In this document: positions 1 through 13,257 of the stretch, piece after piece
Position numbering within the stretch: the stretch's first letter is position 1
Layout: every line of letters starts with the position of its first letter
Notes under the pieces: model-generated
Database searches by the model: none
What the model was told of the DNA's origin: nothing
Seen by the model: only the letters and a program-made list of their open reading frames with translations
Origin: Megalopta genalis
Lineage: Eukaryota; Arthropoda; Insecta; Hymenoptera; Halictidae
Assembly (NCBI RefSeq): GCF_051020955.1
Contig: NW_027476472.1
Span: 1 to 64,000, forward strand
Direction of reading: 5' to 3'
Length of the DNA: 64,000 nucleotides
Program-made: the position numbers and the translations under genes

Positions 1-300
1 AAGCTAAGCCTTCTACTTGGCATTGAATTGAAGCTAAATCGTGTGTTTTGCATGGATTTGAAGCTAACCCGTTTGTTTCTCCTGTATTTGAAGCTGTATC
101 ATTTATATCGCAAGTATTTGAAACTAAACCATTTGTTTCGCATGGATTTGAAGCTAAGCCTTCTATTTGGCATTGAATTGAAGCTAAATCGTGTATTTTG
201 CATGGATTTGAAGCTAACTCGTTTGTTTCTCCTGTATTTGAATCTATATCATTTATATCGCAAGTATTTGAAGCTAAAGCATTTGTTTCGCATGGATTTG
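1..300. repeat. Two adjacent 150-bp pentamers
   Basis: Bases 1-150 and 151-300 align without gaps at a 150-bp offset, with about seven substitutions seen by eye. Each reads Q-P-A-T-K. The Q unit has the TTGGCATTGA end and the A unit has the TTTCTCCTGTA end that recur in the 751-bp HOR near 45-63 kb. This is the clearest simple pentamer tandem in the left part of the window. Confidence 0.85.
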
Positions 301-1679
301 AAGCTAAGCCTTCTACTTCGCATTGATTGGATCCTAAATCACGTGTTTTGCATGGATTTGAATCTAAGCCTTCTACATCGCATTGATTTGCAGCTGAATC
401 ATGTGTTTCGCATGGATTTGAAGGTAACTCGTTGTTTCGCATGCAGTTGAAGCTAAATCATGCATTTCACAAGTATTTGAAGCCGAACCATTAGATTCGC
501 ATGGATTTGAAGCTAAGCCTTCTACTTCGCACTGATTTGAAGTTAAATCATCTGTTTCACGTGGATTTGGAGCTAACTCGTTTGCTTCGAATGCAGTTGA
601 AGCTAAATCATGTATATCACAAGTATTTGAAGCTAAACCATTTGTATCGCATGGATTTGAAGCTCTGCATTCTACTTCGCATTGATTTGACGCTAAATAT
701 TGTGTTTCGCATCGCTTTGAAGCTACTCGTTTGTTTCGCATGCAGTTGAAGCTAAATCATGTATATCACAAGTATTTGCAGCTAAACAATTGATTCGCAT
801 GGATTTGAAGCGAAGCCTTCTACTTGGCTTTGAATTGAAGCTAAATCGTGTGTTTTGCATGGATTTGAAGCTAACCCGTTTGTTTCTCCTGTATTTGATG
901 CTGTATCATTTATATCGCAAGTATTTGAAGCTAAACCATTTGTTTCGCATGGATTTGAAGCTAAACCTGCTACTTCCCATTGATTTGAAGCTAAACTATG
1001 TGTTTCGCGTGGATTTGAAGGTAACTCGTTTGTTTCGCATGCAGTTGAAGCTAAATCATGTCTTACACAAGTATTTGAAGATGAACCATTTGAATCGCAT
1101 GGCTTTGATCTTGAGCCTTCTACTTCGCACTGATTTGCACCTAAATAATGTGTTTCGCATGGATTTGAAGCTAAACCTTCTACATCCCATGGATTTGAAG
1201 CTAAATCATGTGTTTGGCATGGCTTTGAAGCAAAAACCTTCTACATCGCATTGATTTGCAGCTGAATCATGTGTTTCGCATCGATTTGCAGCTAACTCGT
1301 TCGTTTCGCCTGCATTTGAAACTATATCAATTATATCGCAAGTATTTGAAGCTCAATCATTTGTTTCGCATGGATTTGAAGCTAAGCCTTCTAGTTCGCA
1401 TTGATTGGATCCTAAATCACGTGTTTTGCATGGATTTGAAGCTAAGCCTTCTACATCGCATTGATTTGCAGCTGAATCATGTGTTTCGCATGGATTTGAA
1501 GCTAACTCGTTCGTTTCTTCTGCATTTGAAACTATATCACTTATATCGAAAGTATTTGAAGCTAAATCATGTGTTTCGCTTGGATTTGAATGTAACTCAC
1601 TTGCTTCGCATGCAGTTGAAGCTATATCACCTATATCCCAAGTGTAGGAAGCTCAATCATTTGTTTCGCATGGATTTGA
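301..1679. repeat. Mixed diverged pentamers left of the 928-bp HOR
   Basis: This stretch contains no gene. It holds pentamers with extra Q-P pairs. Bases about 431-790 are a diverged relative of about 1,750-2,108 at an offset of 1,318 bp, including the shared one-base-short A unit (ACTCGTTGTTTCGC) near 430. A copy of the pentamer type of 1-150 recurs at about 805-955. The GGATCC-containing P unit near 330 recurs near 1,409, 2,155 and 3,083. Confidence 0.75.
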
Positions 1680-3973
1680 AGCTAAACCTGCTACTTCCCA
1701 TTGATTTGAAGCTAAATTATGTGTTTCGCGTGGATTTGAAGGTATCTCGTTGTTTCGCATGCAGTTGAAGCTAAATCATGCATTTCACAAGTATTTGAAG
1801 CCGAACCATTAGATTCGCATGGATTTGAAGCTAAGCCTTCTACTTCGCACTGTTTTGAAGATAAATCATGTGTTTCGCGTGGATTTGGAGCTAACTCGTT
1901 TGCTTCGAATGCAGTTGAAGCTAAATCATGTATATCACAAGTATTTGAAGCTAAACCATTTGTATCGCATGGATTTGATGCTCTGCCTCCTACTTCGCAT
2001 TTATTTGACGCTAAATATTGTGTTTCGAATGGATTTGAAGCTAACTCGTTTGTTTCGCATGCAGTTGAAACTAAATCATGTATATCACAAGAATTTGCAG
2101 CTAAACAATTCATTCGCATGGATTTGAAGCTAAGCCTTCTACTTCGCATTGATTGGATCCTAAATCACGTGTTTTGCATGGATTTGAAGCTAAGTCTTCT
2201 ACATCGCATTGATTTGAAGCTAAATCATGTGTTTCACGTGGATTTGAAGGTAACTTTTTTGTTTCGCATGCAGTTGAAGCTAAATCCTGTCTTTCACAAG
2301 TATTTGAAGAAGAACCATTTGAATCGCATGGTTTTGAGCCTGAGCCTTCTATTTCGCACTGATTTGCACCTAAATAATCTGTTTCGCATGGATTTGAAGC
2401 TAAACCTTCTACATCCTATGGATTTGAAGCTAAATCATGTGTTTGGCATGGATTTGAAGCTAAACCTTCTACTTCGCATTGATTTGCAGCTGAATCATGT
2501 GTATCGGATGGATTTGAAGCTAACTCGGTCGTTTCGCCTGCATTTGAAACTATATCACTTATATCGCAAGTATTTGAAGCTAAATCATGTGTTTCGCATG
2601 GATTTGAAGTTAAACCTGCTACTTCGCATTGATTTGAAGCTAAATTATGTGTTTCGCGTGGATTTGAAGGTAACTCGTTGTTTCGCATGCAGTTGAAGCT
2701 AAATCATGCATTTCACAAGTATTTGAATCCGAACCATTAGATTCGCATGGATTTGAAGCTAAGCCTTCTACTTCGCACTGATTTGTAGCTAAATCATGTG
2801 TTTCGCGTGGATTCGGAGCTAACTCGTTTGCTTCGAATGCAGTTGAAGCTAAATCATGTATGTCACAAGTATTTGAAGCTAAACCATTTGTATCGCATGG
2901 ATTTGAAGCTCTGCCTTCTACTTCGCATTTATTTGACGCTAAATATTGTGTTTCGAATGGATTTGAAGCTAACTCGTTTGTTTCGCATGCAGTTGAAACT
3001 AAATCATGTATATCACAAGAATTTGCAGCTAAACAATTCATTCGCATGGATTTGAAGCTAAGCCTTCTACTTCGCATTGATTGGATCCTAAATCACGTGT
3101 TTTGCATGGATTTGAAGCTAAGTCTTCTACATCGCATTGATTTGAAGCTAAATCATGTGTTTCACGTGGATTTGAAGGTAACTTTTTTGTTTCGCATGCA
3201 GTTGAAGCTAAATCCTGTCTTTCACAAGTATTTGAAGAAGAACCATTTGAATCGCATGGTTTTGAGCCTGAGCCTTCTATTTCGCACTGATTTGCACCTA
3301 AATAATCTGTTTCGCATGGATTTGAAGCTAAACCTTCTACATCCTATGGATTTGAAGCTAAATCATGTGTTTGGCATGGATTTGAAGCTAAACCTTCTAC
3401 TTCGCATTGATTTGCAGCTGAATCATGTGTATCGGATGGATTTGAAGCTAACTCGGTCGTTTCGCCTGCATTTGAAACTATATCACTTATATCGCAAGTA
3501 TTTGAAGCTAAATCATGTGTTTCGCATGGATTTGAAGTTAAACCTGCTACTTCGCATTGATTTGAAGCTAAATTATGTGTTTCGCGTGGATTTGAAGGTA
3601 ACTCGTTGTTTCGCATGCAGTTGAAGCTAAATCATGCATTTCACAAGTATTTGAATCCGAACCATTAGATTCGCATGGATTTGAAGCTAAGCCTTCTACT
3701 TCGCACTGATTTGTAGCTAAATCATGTGTTTCGCGTGGATTCGGAGCTAACTCGTTTGCTTCGAATGCAGTTGAAGCTAAATCATGTATGTCACAAGTAT
3801 TTGAAGCTAAACCATTTGTATCGCATGGATTTGAAGCTCTGCCTTCTACTTCGCATTGATTTGACGCTAAATATTGTGTTTCGCATGGATTTGAAGCTAA
3901 CTCGTTTGTTTCGCATGCAGTTGAAACTAAATCATGTATATCACAAGAATTTGCAGCTAAACAATTGATTCGC
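1680..3973. repeat. 928-bp higher-order repeat: one partial and two full copies
   Basis: Full copies lie at 2,118-3,045 and 3,046-3,973, preceded by a distal partial copy from about 1,680 to 2,117. I count 31 units per copy: twenty-nine of 30 bp and two of 29 bp, giving 928. The short units are the A unit with ACTCGTTGTTTCGC and the terminal K unit with AACAATTCATTCGC. The two full copies differ at only about three positions that I could see, all in the last ~120 bp (near 2,932/3,860, 2,955/3,883 and 3,039/3,967). They are therefore a recent tandem duplication. A diverged relative lies at about 26.48-27.36 kb. Confidence 0.88.
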
Positions 3974-6279
3974 ATGGATTTGAAGCTAAGCCTTATACTT
4001 CGCATTGAATTGAAGCTAAATCGTGTGTTTTGCATGGATTTGAAGCTAACTCGTTTGTTTCTCCTGTATTTGAATCTATATCATTTATATCGCAAGTATT
4101 TGAAGCTAATGCATTTGTTTCGCATGAATTTGAAGCTAAGGCTTCTACTTCGCATTGATTTGACGCTAAATATTGTGTTTCGCATCGCTTTGAAGCTAAC
4201 TCGTTTGTTTCGCATGCAGTTGATGCTAAATCATGTATATCACAAGTATTTGCAGCTAAACAATTGATTCGCATGGATTTGAAGCTAACTCGTTTGTGTC
4301 GCCTGCATTTGAAGCTATATCATTTATATCGCAAGTATTTGATGCTCAATCAGTTGTGTCGCATGGATTTGAAGCTAAGCTTTCTACTTCGAATTGATAT
4401 GAAGCTAAATCATGTGTATCGCATGGATTTTGCAGCTAACTCGTTGGATTCGTCTGCATTTGGAGCTATATCAGTTATATCGCAAGTATCTGATGCTAAA
4501 TCGTTTGTTTTTCATGGATTTGAAGCTAAACCTACTACGTCGCATTGATTTGCAGCTAAACCATGTGTATCGCGTGGAGTTGAAGCTAACTCGTTCGTTT
4601 CGCCTGCATATGAAGCTAAATAATCTGTTTCGAATTGATTTGAAGCTAAGCCTTCTACTTCGCACTGATTTGAAGCTAAACCATTTGATTCGCATGGATT
4701 TGAAGCTGAGCCTTCTACTTTGCATTAAATTGAAGCTAAATATTGTGTTTCCCTTGGATTTGAAGTTAACTCGTTTGTTTCGCATGCAGTTGAAGCTAAA
4801 TCATGTTTATCACAAGTATCTGTATCTAACCCATTTGTTTCGCAAGAATATGATGCTAAACCATGTGTTTCGGATGAATTTGAATCTAAATCATGTGTTT
4901 CACATGGATTTCTAGCTAACTCGTTTGCTTCGCATGCAGTTGAAGTTAAATCATGTATTTCACACGTATTTGAAGCCGAACCATTTGATTCGCATGGATT
5001 TGAAGGTAAGCCTTCTACTTCGCACTGATTTGAAGCTAAATCATGTGTTTCGCTTGGATTTGAAGCTACGCCTTCTACCTCGCACAGATTAGAAGTTAAA
5101 TCATGTGTAACGCATGGATTGGAAGCTAACTCGTTTGTTCCTCCTGCATTTGTAGCTATTTTATTTATAGCGCAAGTATCTGACGCTATATCATTTGTTT
5201 CGCATGGTTTGGAAGCTAAACCATCTACATCGCATTGACTTGAAGCTAAAACATGTGTTTCGTATGGATTTTAAGCTAACTCGTTCGTTTCGCCTGCATC
5301 TGAAGCTATATCCCTTATATCGCAAGTATTTGAAGCTAAATCATTTGTTTCGCACAGATTTGAAGCTAAACCATCTACTTCGCTTTGATTTGAAGCTAAA
5401 TCATGTGTTTCGCAAGGATTTGAAGGTAACTCGTTCGTTTCGCCTGCATCTGAATCTACATCACTTATATCGCAAGTATTTGAAGCTGAATCATGTGTAT
5501 CGCGTAGATTTTGAAGCTAACTCGTTTGATTAGTTTGCATTTGAAGCTATATCACTTATACCCCAAGTGTTTGAAGCTAAATCATTTGTTTCGAATGGAT
5601 TTGGAGCTAAAACTTCTACATCGCATTGATTTGCAGCTAAATCATGTGTTTCGCATGGATTTGAAGCTAACTCGTTCGTTGCGCATACAGTTAAATCCAA
5701 ATAACGTATATTAAAAGTATTTGAAGCTAAACCATTTGTTTCGCATGCATTTGAAGCTAAGCCTTCTACTTCGCATTAATTGGAAGCTAAATCACGTGTT
5801 TTGCAAGGATTTGAAGCTGAACCTTCTACATCGCATTGATTTGCAAATGAATCATGTGTTTCGCATGGATTTGAAGCTAAGACTTCTACTTCACATTTAT
5901 TGGATCCTAAATCACGTGTTTTGCATGGATTTGAATCTAAGCCTTCTACATCGCGTTGATTTGCAGCTGAATCATGTGTTTCGCATGGATTTGAAGCTAA
6001 CTCGTTCGTTTCTCCTGCATTTGAAGCTGTATCATTTATATCGCAAGTATTTGAAGCTAAACCATTTTTTTCGCATGGATTTGATGCTCTGCCTTCTACT
6101 TCGCATTGATTTGACGCTAAATATTGTGTTTCGAATGGATTTGAAGCTAACTCGTTTGTTTCGCATGCAGTTGAAGCTAAATCATGTATATCACAAGTAT
6201 TTGCAGCTAAACAATTGATTCGCATGGATTTGAAGCTAAGCCTTCTACTTGGCATTGAATTGAAGCTAAATCGTGTGTT
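3974..6279. repeat. Diverged pentamers between the 928-bp and 1,904-bp HORs
   Basis: There is no gene here. Units are more divergent from one another than in the flanking HORs. About 5,265-5,870 is a diverged relative of about 20,750-21,350 within the 2,431-bp HOR. It shares the 31-bp unit with GATTTTGAAG, the odd units reading TGATTAGTTTGC and CTTATACCCCAAGTG, and the A/N pair GCGCATACAGTTAAATCC. About 4,795-4,910 (ATGTTTATCACAAGTATC, then CAAGAATATGATGC) has relatives near 27,360-27,470 and 49,505-49,625. These distant relatives show that older modules were scattered before the present HORs were amplified. Confidence 0.75.
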
Positions 6280-8183
6280 TTGCATGGATTTGAAGCTAAC
6301 CCGTTTGTTTCTCCTGTATTTGATGCTGTATCATTTATATCGCAAGTATTTGAAGCTAAACCATTTGTTTCGCATGGATTTGAAGCTAAGCCTTCTACTT
6401 CGCCTTGATTGGATCCTAAATCATGTGTTTTGCATGGATTTGAAGCTAAGCCTTCTACATCACATTGATTTGAAGCTAAATCATGTGTTTCGCGTGGATT
6501 TGAAGGTAACTCGTTTGTTTCGCCTGCATTTGAAGCTGTATCACTTATATCGCAAGTATTTGATGCTAAAGCATTTGTTCCGCATTGATTTGAGGCTACG
6601 CCTTCTACTTCGCATTGATTTGAAGCTAAATCATTTGTTTCGCATGGATTTGGTGCTATCTCGTTTGTTTCGCATGCAGTTGTAGCTAAATCATGTATGT
6701 TACAAGCAGTTGAACCACTCCGATTTGATCCGCATGGATTTGAAGTTAAGCCTTCTACTTCGCATTGATTTGAAGCTAAATCATGTGCTTCGCTTGGAGT
6801 TTAAGCTAACTGGTTTGTTTCGCATGCAGTTGAAGCTATATCACCTATATCCCAAGTGTTTGAAGCTCAATCATTTGTTTCGCATGCAATTGAAGCTACC
6901 TCGTTTGTTCCTCCTGCGTTTGAAGCTATATCACTTATATCGCAAGTAATTGAAACTAAATCATATGTGTCGCATGGATTTGAAGCTCAACCTTCTACAT
7001 CGCATTGATTTGAAGCTAAGTCTTGTGTATCGCATGGATTTGTAGCTAAACCTTCTACATCGCATTGATTTGAAGCTAAATTATGTGTTTCGCATGGATT
7101 TGAAGCTAACTCGTTTGTTTCGCCTGCAGTTGAATCTACATCACTTATATCGCAAGTATTTGAAGCTAAATCATGTATATCGCGTGGATTTTGAAGCTAA
7201 CTCGTTTGTTTCGCATGCAGTTGAAGCTAAATCATGTATATGACAAGTATTTGAAGCTAAACCATTTGTTTCGCATGCATGTGAAGCTAAATCATGTGTT
7301 TACCATGACAATGAACCTAAATTATGTGTTGCCCATGGATTTGAAGCTTAATCATGTGTTTTGCATGGATTTGAAGCTAAGTCTTCTACTTCGCATTGAT
7401 TTGAAGCTAAATCGTGTGTCGCATGGATTTGAAGCTATCTCGTATGTTTCGCCTGTATTTAAAGCTATATCATTTATATCGCAAATATTTGTAGATAAAT
7501 CATTTGATTCGCATGAATTTGAAGCTAAATAACGTGCTTCGCAAATCGTTTGTTTGGCCAGCATTTGAAGCTATATCTTTTACATCGCAAGTATTTGAAA
7601 GTTACTCATTTATTTTGCATGGAGTTGAAGCTAAGCCTTCAACCACGCATTGATATGAAGCTAAATCATGTGTTTCGCTTGGATTTGAATCTAACTCGTT
7701 TGTTTCTCATGCAGTTGAAGCTGATTCATGTATATCACAAGTATTTTAAGCCAAACCATTTGTTTCGCATGGATTTGAAGCCAAGCCTTTTACTTCGCAT
7801 TGATTTGAAGCTAAATCATTTGTTTCGCATGGAATTGAAGCTACATCGTTTGTTCCTCCAGCTCTTGAAACTATATCACTTATATCGCAAGTATTTGAAG
7901 CAAAATCATATGTGTCGCATGGATTTAAACTGAACCTTCTACATCGCATTGATTTGAGGCTAAATCTTGTGTATCGCATGGATTTGAAGCTAAACCTTCT
8001 ACATCGCATTGATTTGCAGCTTAATCGTGTGTTTCGCATGGATTTGAAGCTAACTCGTGTCATTAGTCTGCACTTGAAGCTATATCACTTATACCCCAAG
8101 TGTTTGAAGCTAAATCATTTGCTTAGCATGGATTTGAAGCTAAACCTTCTACTTCGTATTGATTTGAAGCTAAATCGTGTGTT
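6280..8183. repeat. 1,904-bp HOR, copy 1
   Basis: This copy aligns to 8,184-10,087 at a constant offset of 1,904 bp. It contains the irregular module at about 7,010-8,183 that recurs at least three more times to the right. That module includes a 31-bp unit near 7,190, the block TTTACCATGACAATGAACC near 7,290-7,310, a 28-bp unit near 7,410, and the hybrid 46-bp unit at 7,518-7,563. The left boundary is set where the two copies stop matching, just upstream of GCTAACCCGTTTG. Confidence 0.88.
7518..7563. repeat. 46-bp hybrid unit (truncated P-like unit fused to an A unit lacking its first 12 bases)
   Basis: The unit starts normally with TTTGAAGCTAAATAACGTG. It ends after CTTCGCAAA and runs directly into TCGTTTGTTTGGCCAGCA, which is the last 18 bases of an A unit without its TTTGAAGCTAAC start. 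Copies at 9,422-9,467, 11,507-11,552, 14,493-14,538, 41,945-41,990 and 50,255-50,300 have the same junction, the last two with one substitution. Near 33,560-33,590 the same GGCCAGCA ending sits on a complete 30-bp A unit, so an intact version also exists. The junction is a reliable marker for tracing this module. Confidence 0.85.
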
Positions 8184-10087
8184 TCGCATGGATTTGAAGC
8201 TAACCCGTTTGTTTCTCCTGTATTTGATGCTGTATCATTTATATCGCAAGTATTTGAAGCTAAACCATTTGTTTCGCATGGATTTGAAGCTAAGCCTTCT
8301 ACTTCGCCTTGATTGGATCCTAAATCATGTGTTTTGCATGGATTTGAAGCTAAGCCTTCTACATCACATTGATTTGAAGCTAAATCGTGTGTTTCGCATG
8401 GATTTGAAGCTAACCCGTTTGTTTCTCCTGTATTTGATGCTGTATCATTTATATCGCAAGTATTTGATGCTAAAGCATTTGTTCCGCATTGATTTGAGGC
8501 TACGCCTTCTACTTCGCATTGATTTGAAGCTAAATCATTTGTTTCGCATGGATTTGGTGCTATCTCGTTTGTTTCGCATGCAGTTGAAGCTAAATCATGT
8601 ATGTTACAAGCAGTTGAACCACTCCGATTTGATCCGCATGGATTTGAAGCTAAGCCTTCTACTTCGCATTGATTTGAAGCTAAATCATGTGCTTCGCTTG
8701 GAGTTTAAGCTAACTGGTTTGTTTCGCATGCAGTTGAAGCTATATCACCTATATCCCAAGTGTTTGAAGCTCAATCATTTGTTTCGCATGCAATTGAAGC
8801 TACCTCGTTTGTTCCTCCTGCTTTTGAAGCTATATCACTTATAGCGCAAGTAATTGAAACTAAATCATATGTGTCGCATGGATTTGAAGCTCAACCTTCT
8901 ACATCGCATTGATTTGAAGCTAAGTCTTGTGTATCGCATGGATTTGTAGCTAAACCTTCTACATCGCATTGATTTGAAGCTAAATTATGTGTTTCGCATG
9001 GATTTGAAGCTAACTCGTTTGTTTCGCCTGCAGTTGAATCTACATCACTTATATTGCAAGTATTTGAAGCTAAATCATGTATATCGCGTGGATTTTGAAG
9101 CTAACTCGTTTGTTTCGCATGCAGTTGAAGCTAAATCATGTATATGACAAGTATTTGAAGCTAAACCATTTGTTTCGCATGCATGTGAAGCTAAATCATG
9201 TGTTTACCATGACAATGAACCTAAATTATGTGTTGCCCATGGATTTGAAGCTTAATCATGTGTTTTGCATGGATTTGAAGCTAAGTCTTCTACTTCGCAT
9301 TGATTTGAAGCTAAATCGTGTGTCGCATGGATTTGAAGCTATCTCGTATGTTTCGCCTGTATTTAAAGCTATATCATTTATATCGCAAATATTTGTAGAT
9401 AAATCATTTGATTCGCATGAATTTGAAGCTAAATAACGTGCTTCGCAAATCGTTTGTTTGGCCAGCATTTGAAGCTATATCTTTTACATCGCAAGTATTT
9501 GAAAGTTACTCATTTATTTTGCATGGAGTTGAAGCTAAGCCTTCAACCACGCATTGATATGAAGCTAAATCATGTGTTTCGCTTGGATTTGAATCTAACT
9601 CGTTTGTTTCTCATGCAGTTGAAGCTGATTCATGTATATCACAAGTATTTTAAGCCAAACCATTTGTTTCGCATGGATTTGAAGCCAAGCCTTTTACTTC
9701 GCATTGATTTGAAGCTAAATCATTTGTTTCGCATGGAATTGAAGCTACATCGTTTGTTCCTCCAGCTCTTGAAACTATATCACTTATATCGCAAGTATTT
9801 GAAGCAAAATCATATGTGTCGCATGGATTTAAACTGAACCTTCTACATCGCATTGATTTGAGGCTAAATCTTGTGTATCGCATGGATTTGAAGCTAAACC
9901 TTCTACATCGCATTGATTTGCAGCTTAATCGTGTGTTTCGCATGGATTTGAAGCTAACTCGTGTCATTAGTCTGCACTTGAAGCTATATCACTTATACCC
10001 CAAGTGTTTGAAGCTAAATCATTTGCTTAGCATGGATTTGAAGCTAAACCTTCTACTTCGTATTGATTTGAAGCTAAATCGTGTGTT
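8184..10087. repeat. 1,904-bp HOR, copy 2
   Basis: This is the second tandem copy of 6,280-8,183, near-identical across most of its length. The exception is a 90-bp patch at 8,373-8,462 that does not match copy 1 (6,469-6,558). The patch matches instead the P-A-T trio at 8,163-8,252 straddling the copy boundary, which suggests conversion. Other visible differences are single bases, such as ATAGCGCAAG near 8,843 versus ATATCGCAAG, and ATATTGCAAG near 9,053. Confidence 0.88.
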
Positions 10088-10271
10088 TCGCATGGATTTG
10101 AAGCTAACTGATTCGTTGCGCCTGCTGTTAAATCTAAATAACGTATATCACAAGTATTTGAAGCTAAACCATTTGTTTCTCATGGATTTGAAGCTAAATC
10201 TTTCGTCTCGCATGAATTTGAAGCTAAGCCTTCAACTTCGTATTGATTTGAAGCTAAATCATGTGTTTCGC
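10088..10271. repeat. Linker between the 1,904-bp and 2,986-bp HOR domains
   Basis: These six or so units begin with the variant A unit GATTCGTTGCGCCTGCTG. They match about 12,173-12,356 and 15,159-15,342 inside the 2,986-bp HOR at an offset of 2,085 bp from the former. The domain change between the two HORs is therefore not a clean boundary: the linker is already HOR-2 sequence. Confidence 0.75.
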
Positions 10272-13257
10272 ATGGATTTGAAGCTGAACCTTCTACATCG
10301 CATTGATTTGAGGCTAAATCTTGTGTATCGCATGGATTTGAAGCTAAACCTTCTACATCGCATTGATTTGCAGCTGAATCATGTGTTTCGTATGGATTTG
10401 AAGCTAACTCGTTCGTTTCGCCTGCATTTGAAACTATATCACTTATATCGCAAGTATTTGGAGCTAAATCATGTGTTTCGCTTGGATTTGAAGCTAAACC
10501 TTCTACATCGCATTGATTTGAAGCTAAATTATGTGTTTTGCTTGGATTTGAATGTAACTCATTTGTTTCGCATGCAGTTGAAGCTATATCACCTTTACCC
10601 CAAGTGTTGGAAGCTCAATCATTTGTTGCGCATGGACTTGAAGCTAAACCTTCTACATCGCATTGATTTGAAGTTAAATCTTGTGTATCGTATGGATTTG
10701 AAGCTAAACCTGCTACATCGCATTGATTTTAAGCTAAATCATGTGTTTCGCATGGATTTGAAGCTAACTCGTTTGTTTCGAATGGGTTTTAATGCTAAGC
10801 CTACTAGAACGCACTGATTTGAAGCAGAATCATGTCTTTCGCATGGATTTGAAGCTAAACCTTCTACTTCGTATTGATTTGAAGCTAAATAATGTGTTTC
10901 GCATGGATTTGAAGCTAAACCTTCTACATCCCATGGATTTGAAGCTAAATCATGTGTTTGGTTTGGATTTGAAGCTAAACCTTCTACATCGCATTGATTT
11001 GAAGCTAAGTCTTGTGTATCGCATGGATTTGTAGCTAAACCTTCTACATCGCATTGATTTGAAGCTAAATTATGTGTTTCGCATGGATTTGAAGCTAACT
11101 CGTTTGTTTCGCCTGCAGTTGAATCTACATCACTTATATTGCAAGTATTTGAAGCTAAATCATGTATATCGCGTGGATTTTGAAGCTAACTCGTTTGTTT
11201 CGCATGCAGTTGAAGCTAAATCATGTATATGACAAGTATTTGAAGCTAAACCATTTGTTTCGCATGCATGTGAAGCTAAATCATGTGTTTACCATGACAA
11301 TGAACCTAAATTATGTGTTGCCCATGGATTTGAAGCTTAATCATGTGTTTTGCATGGATTTGAAGCTAAGTCTTCTACTTCGCATTGATTTGAAGCTAAA
11401 TCGTGTGTCGCATGGATTTGAAGCTATCTCGTATGTTTCGCCTGTATTTAAAGCTATATCATTTATATCGCAAATATTTGTAGATAAATCATTTGATTCG
11501 CATGAATTTGAAGCTAAATAACGTGCTTCGCAAATCGTTTGTTTGGCCAGCATTTGAAGCTATATCTTTTACATCGCAAATATTTGAAAGTTACTCATTT
11601 ATTTTGCATGGAGTTGAAGCTAAGCCTTCAACCACGCATTGATATGAAGCTAAATCATGTGTTTCGCTTGGATTTGAATCTAACTCGTTTGTTTCTCATG
11701 CAGTTGAAGCTGATTCATGTATATCACAAGTATTTTAAGCCAAACCATTTGTTTCGCATGGATTTGAAGCCAAGCCTTTTACTTCGCATTGATTTGAAGC
11801 TAAATCATTTGTTTCGCATGGAATTGAAGCTACATCGTTTGTTCCTCCAGCTCTTGAAACTATATCACTTATATCGCAAGTATTTGAAGCAAAATCATAT
11901 GTGTCGCATGGATTTAAACTGAACCTTCTACATCGCATTGATTTGAGGCTAAATCTTGTGTATCGCATGGATTTGAAGCTAAACCTTCTACATCGCATTG
12001 ATTTGCAGCTTAATCGTGTGTTTCGCATGAATTTGAAGCTAACTCGTGTCATTAGTCTGCACTTGAAGCTATATCACTTATACCCCAAGTGTTTGAAGCT
12101 AAATCATTTGCTTAGCATGGATTTGAAGCTAAACCTTCTACTTCGTATTGATTTGAAGCTAAATCGTGTGTTTCGCATGGATTTGAAGCTAACTGATTCG
12201 TTGCGCCTGCTGTTAAATCTAAATAACGTATATCACAAGTATTTGAAGCTAAACCATTTGTTTCTCATGGATTTGAAGCTAAATCTTTCGTCTCGCATGA
12301 ATTTGAAGCTAAGCCTTCAACTTCGTATTGATTTGAAGCTAAATCATGTGTTTCGCATGGATTTGAAGCTAACTCGTTTGTTTCGCATGGGTTTTAATGC
12401 TAAGCCTCCTAGAACGCACTGATTTGAAGCACAATCATGTCTTTCGCATGGATTTGAAGCTAAACCTTCTACTCCGTATTGATTTGAAGCTAAATAGTGT
12501 GTTTCGCATGGATTTGAAGCTAACTGGTTCGTTGCCCATGCAGTTAAATCTAAATAACGTATATCACAAGTATTTGAAGCTAAACCATTTGTTTCGAATG
12601 GATTTGAAGCTAAATCTTTCGTTTCGCATGAATTTGAAGCTAAGCCTTCTACTTCGTATTGATTTGAAGCTAAATCATGTGTTTCGTATGGATTTGAAGC
12701 AAACCCCTTCGTTTCGCCTGCATCTGAAGCTATATCCCTTATATCGCAAGTATTTGAAGCTAAATCATTTGTTTCGCGCAGATTTGAAGCTAAACCATTT
12801 ACATCGCATTGATTTGAAGATAAATCATGTGTTTCGCTTGGATTTGAAGATAAATCATGTGTTTCGCATGGATATGAAGCTAACTCGTTTGTGTCGCCTG
12901 CATTTGAAGCTATATCATTTATATCGCAAGTATTTGATGCTCAATCATTTTTGTCGCATGGATTTGAAGCTAAGCTTTCTACTTCGAATTGATATGAAGC
13001 TAAATCTTGTGTTTCGCATGGATTTGAATCTAACTCGTTCGTTTCGCATGCAGTTGTAGCTTAATAATGTATATCGCAAGTATTTGTAGCTAAACCATTT
13101 CTTTCGCATGGATGTGAAGCTAAGCCTTCTACTTCGCATTGATTTGAAGCTAAATCATTTGTTTCACATGGAATTGAAGCTACCTCCTTTGTTCCTCCAG
13201 CTTTTGAAGCTATATCACTTATATCGCAAGTATTTGAAGCTAAATCATATGTGTCGC
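10272..13257. repeat. 2,986-bp HOR, copy 1
   Basis: This copy aligns to 13,258-16,243 at a constant offset of 2,986 bp. By eye I found about seven substitutions, near 11,580, 12,030, 12,430, 12,795, 12,848, 13,003 and 13,137. The copy includes the irregular module (11,000-12,170) also present in the 1,904-bp HOR. The larger HOR was therefore assembled by adding new pentamers to an older module and then duplicating the whole. Confidence 0.9.
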
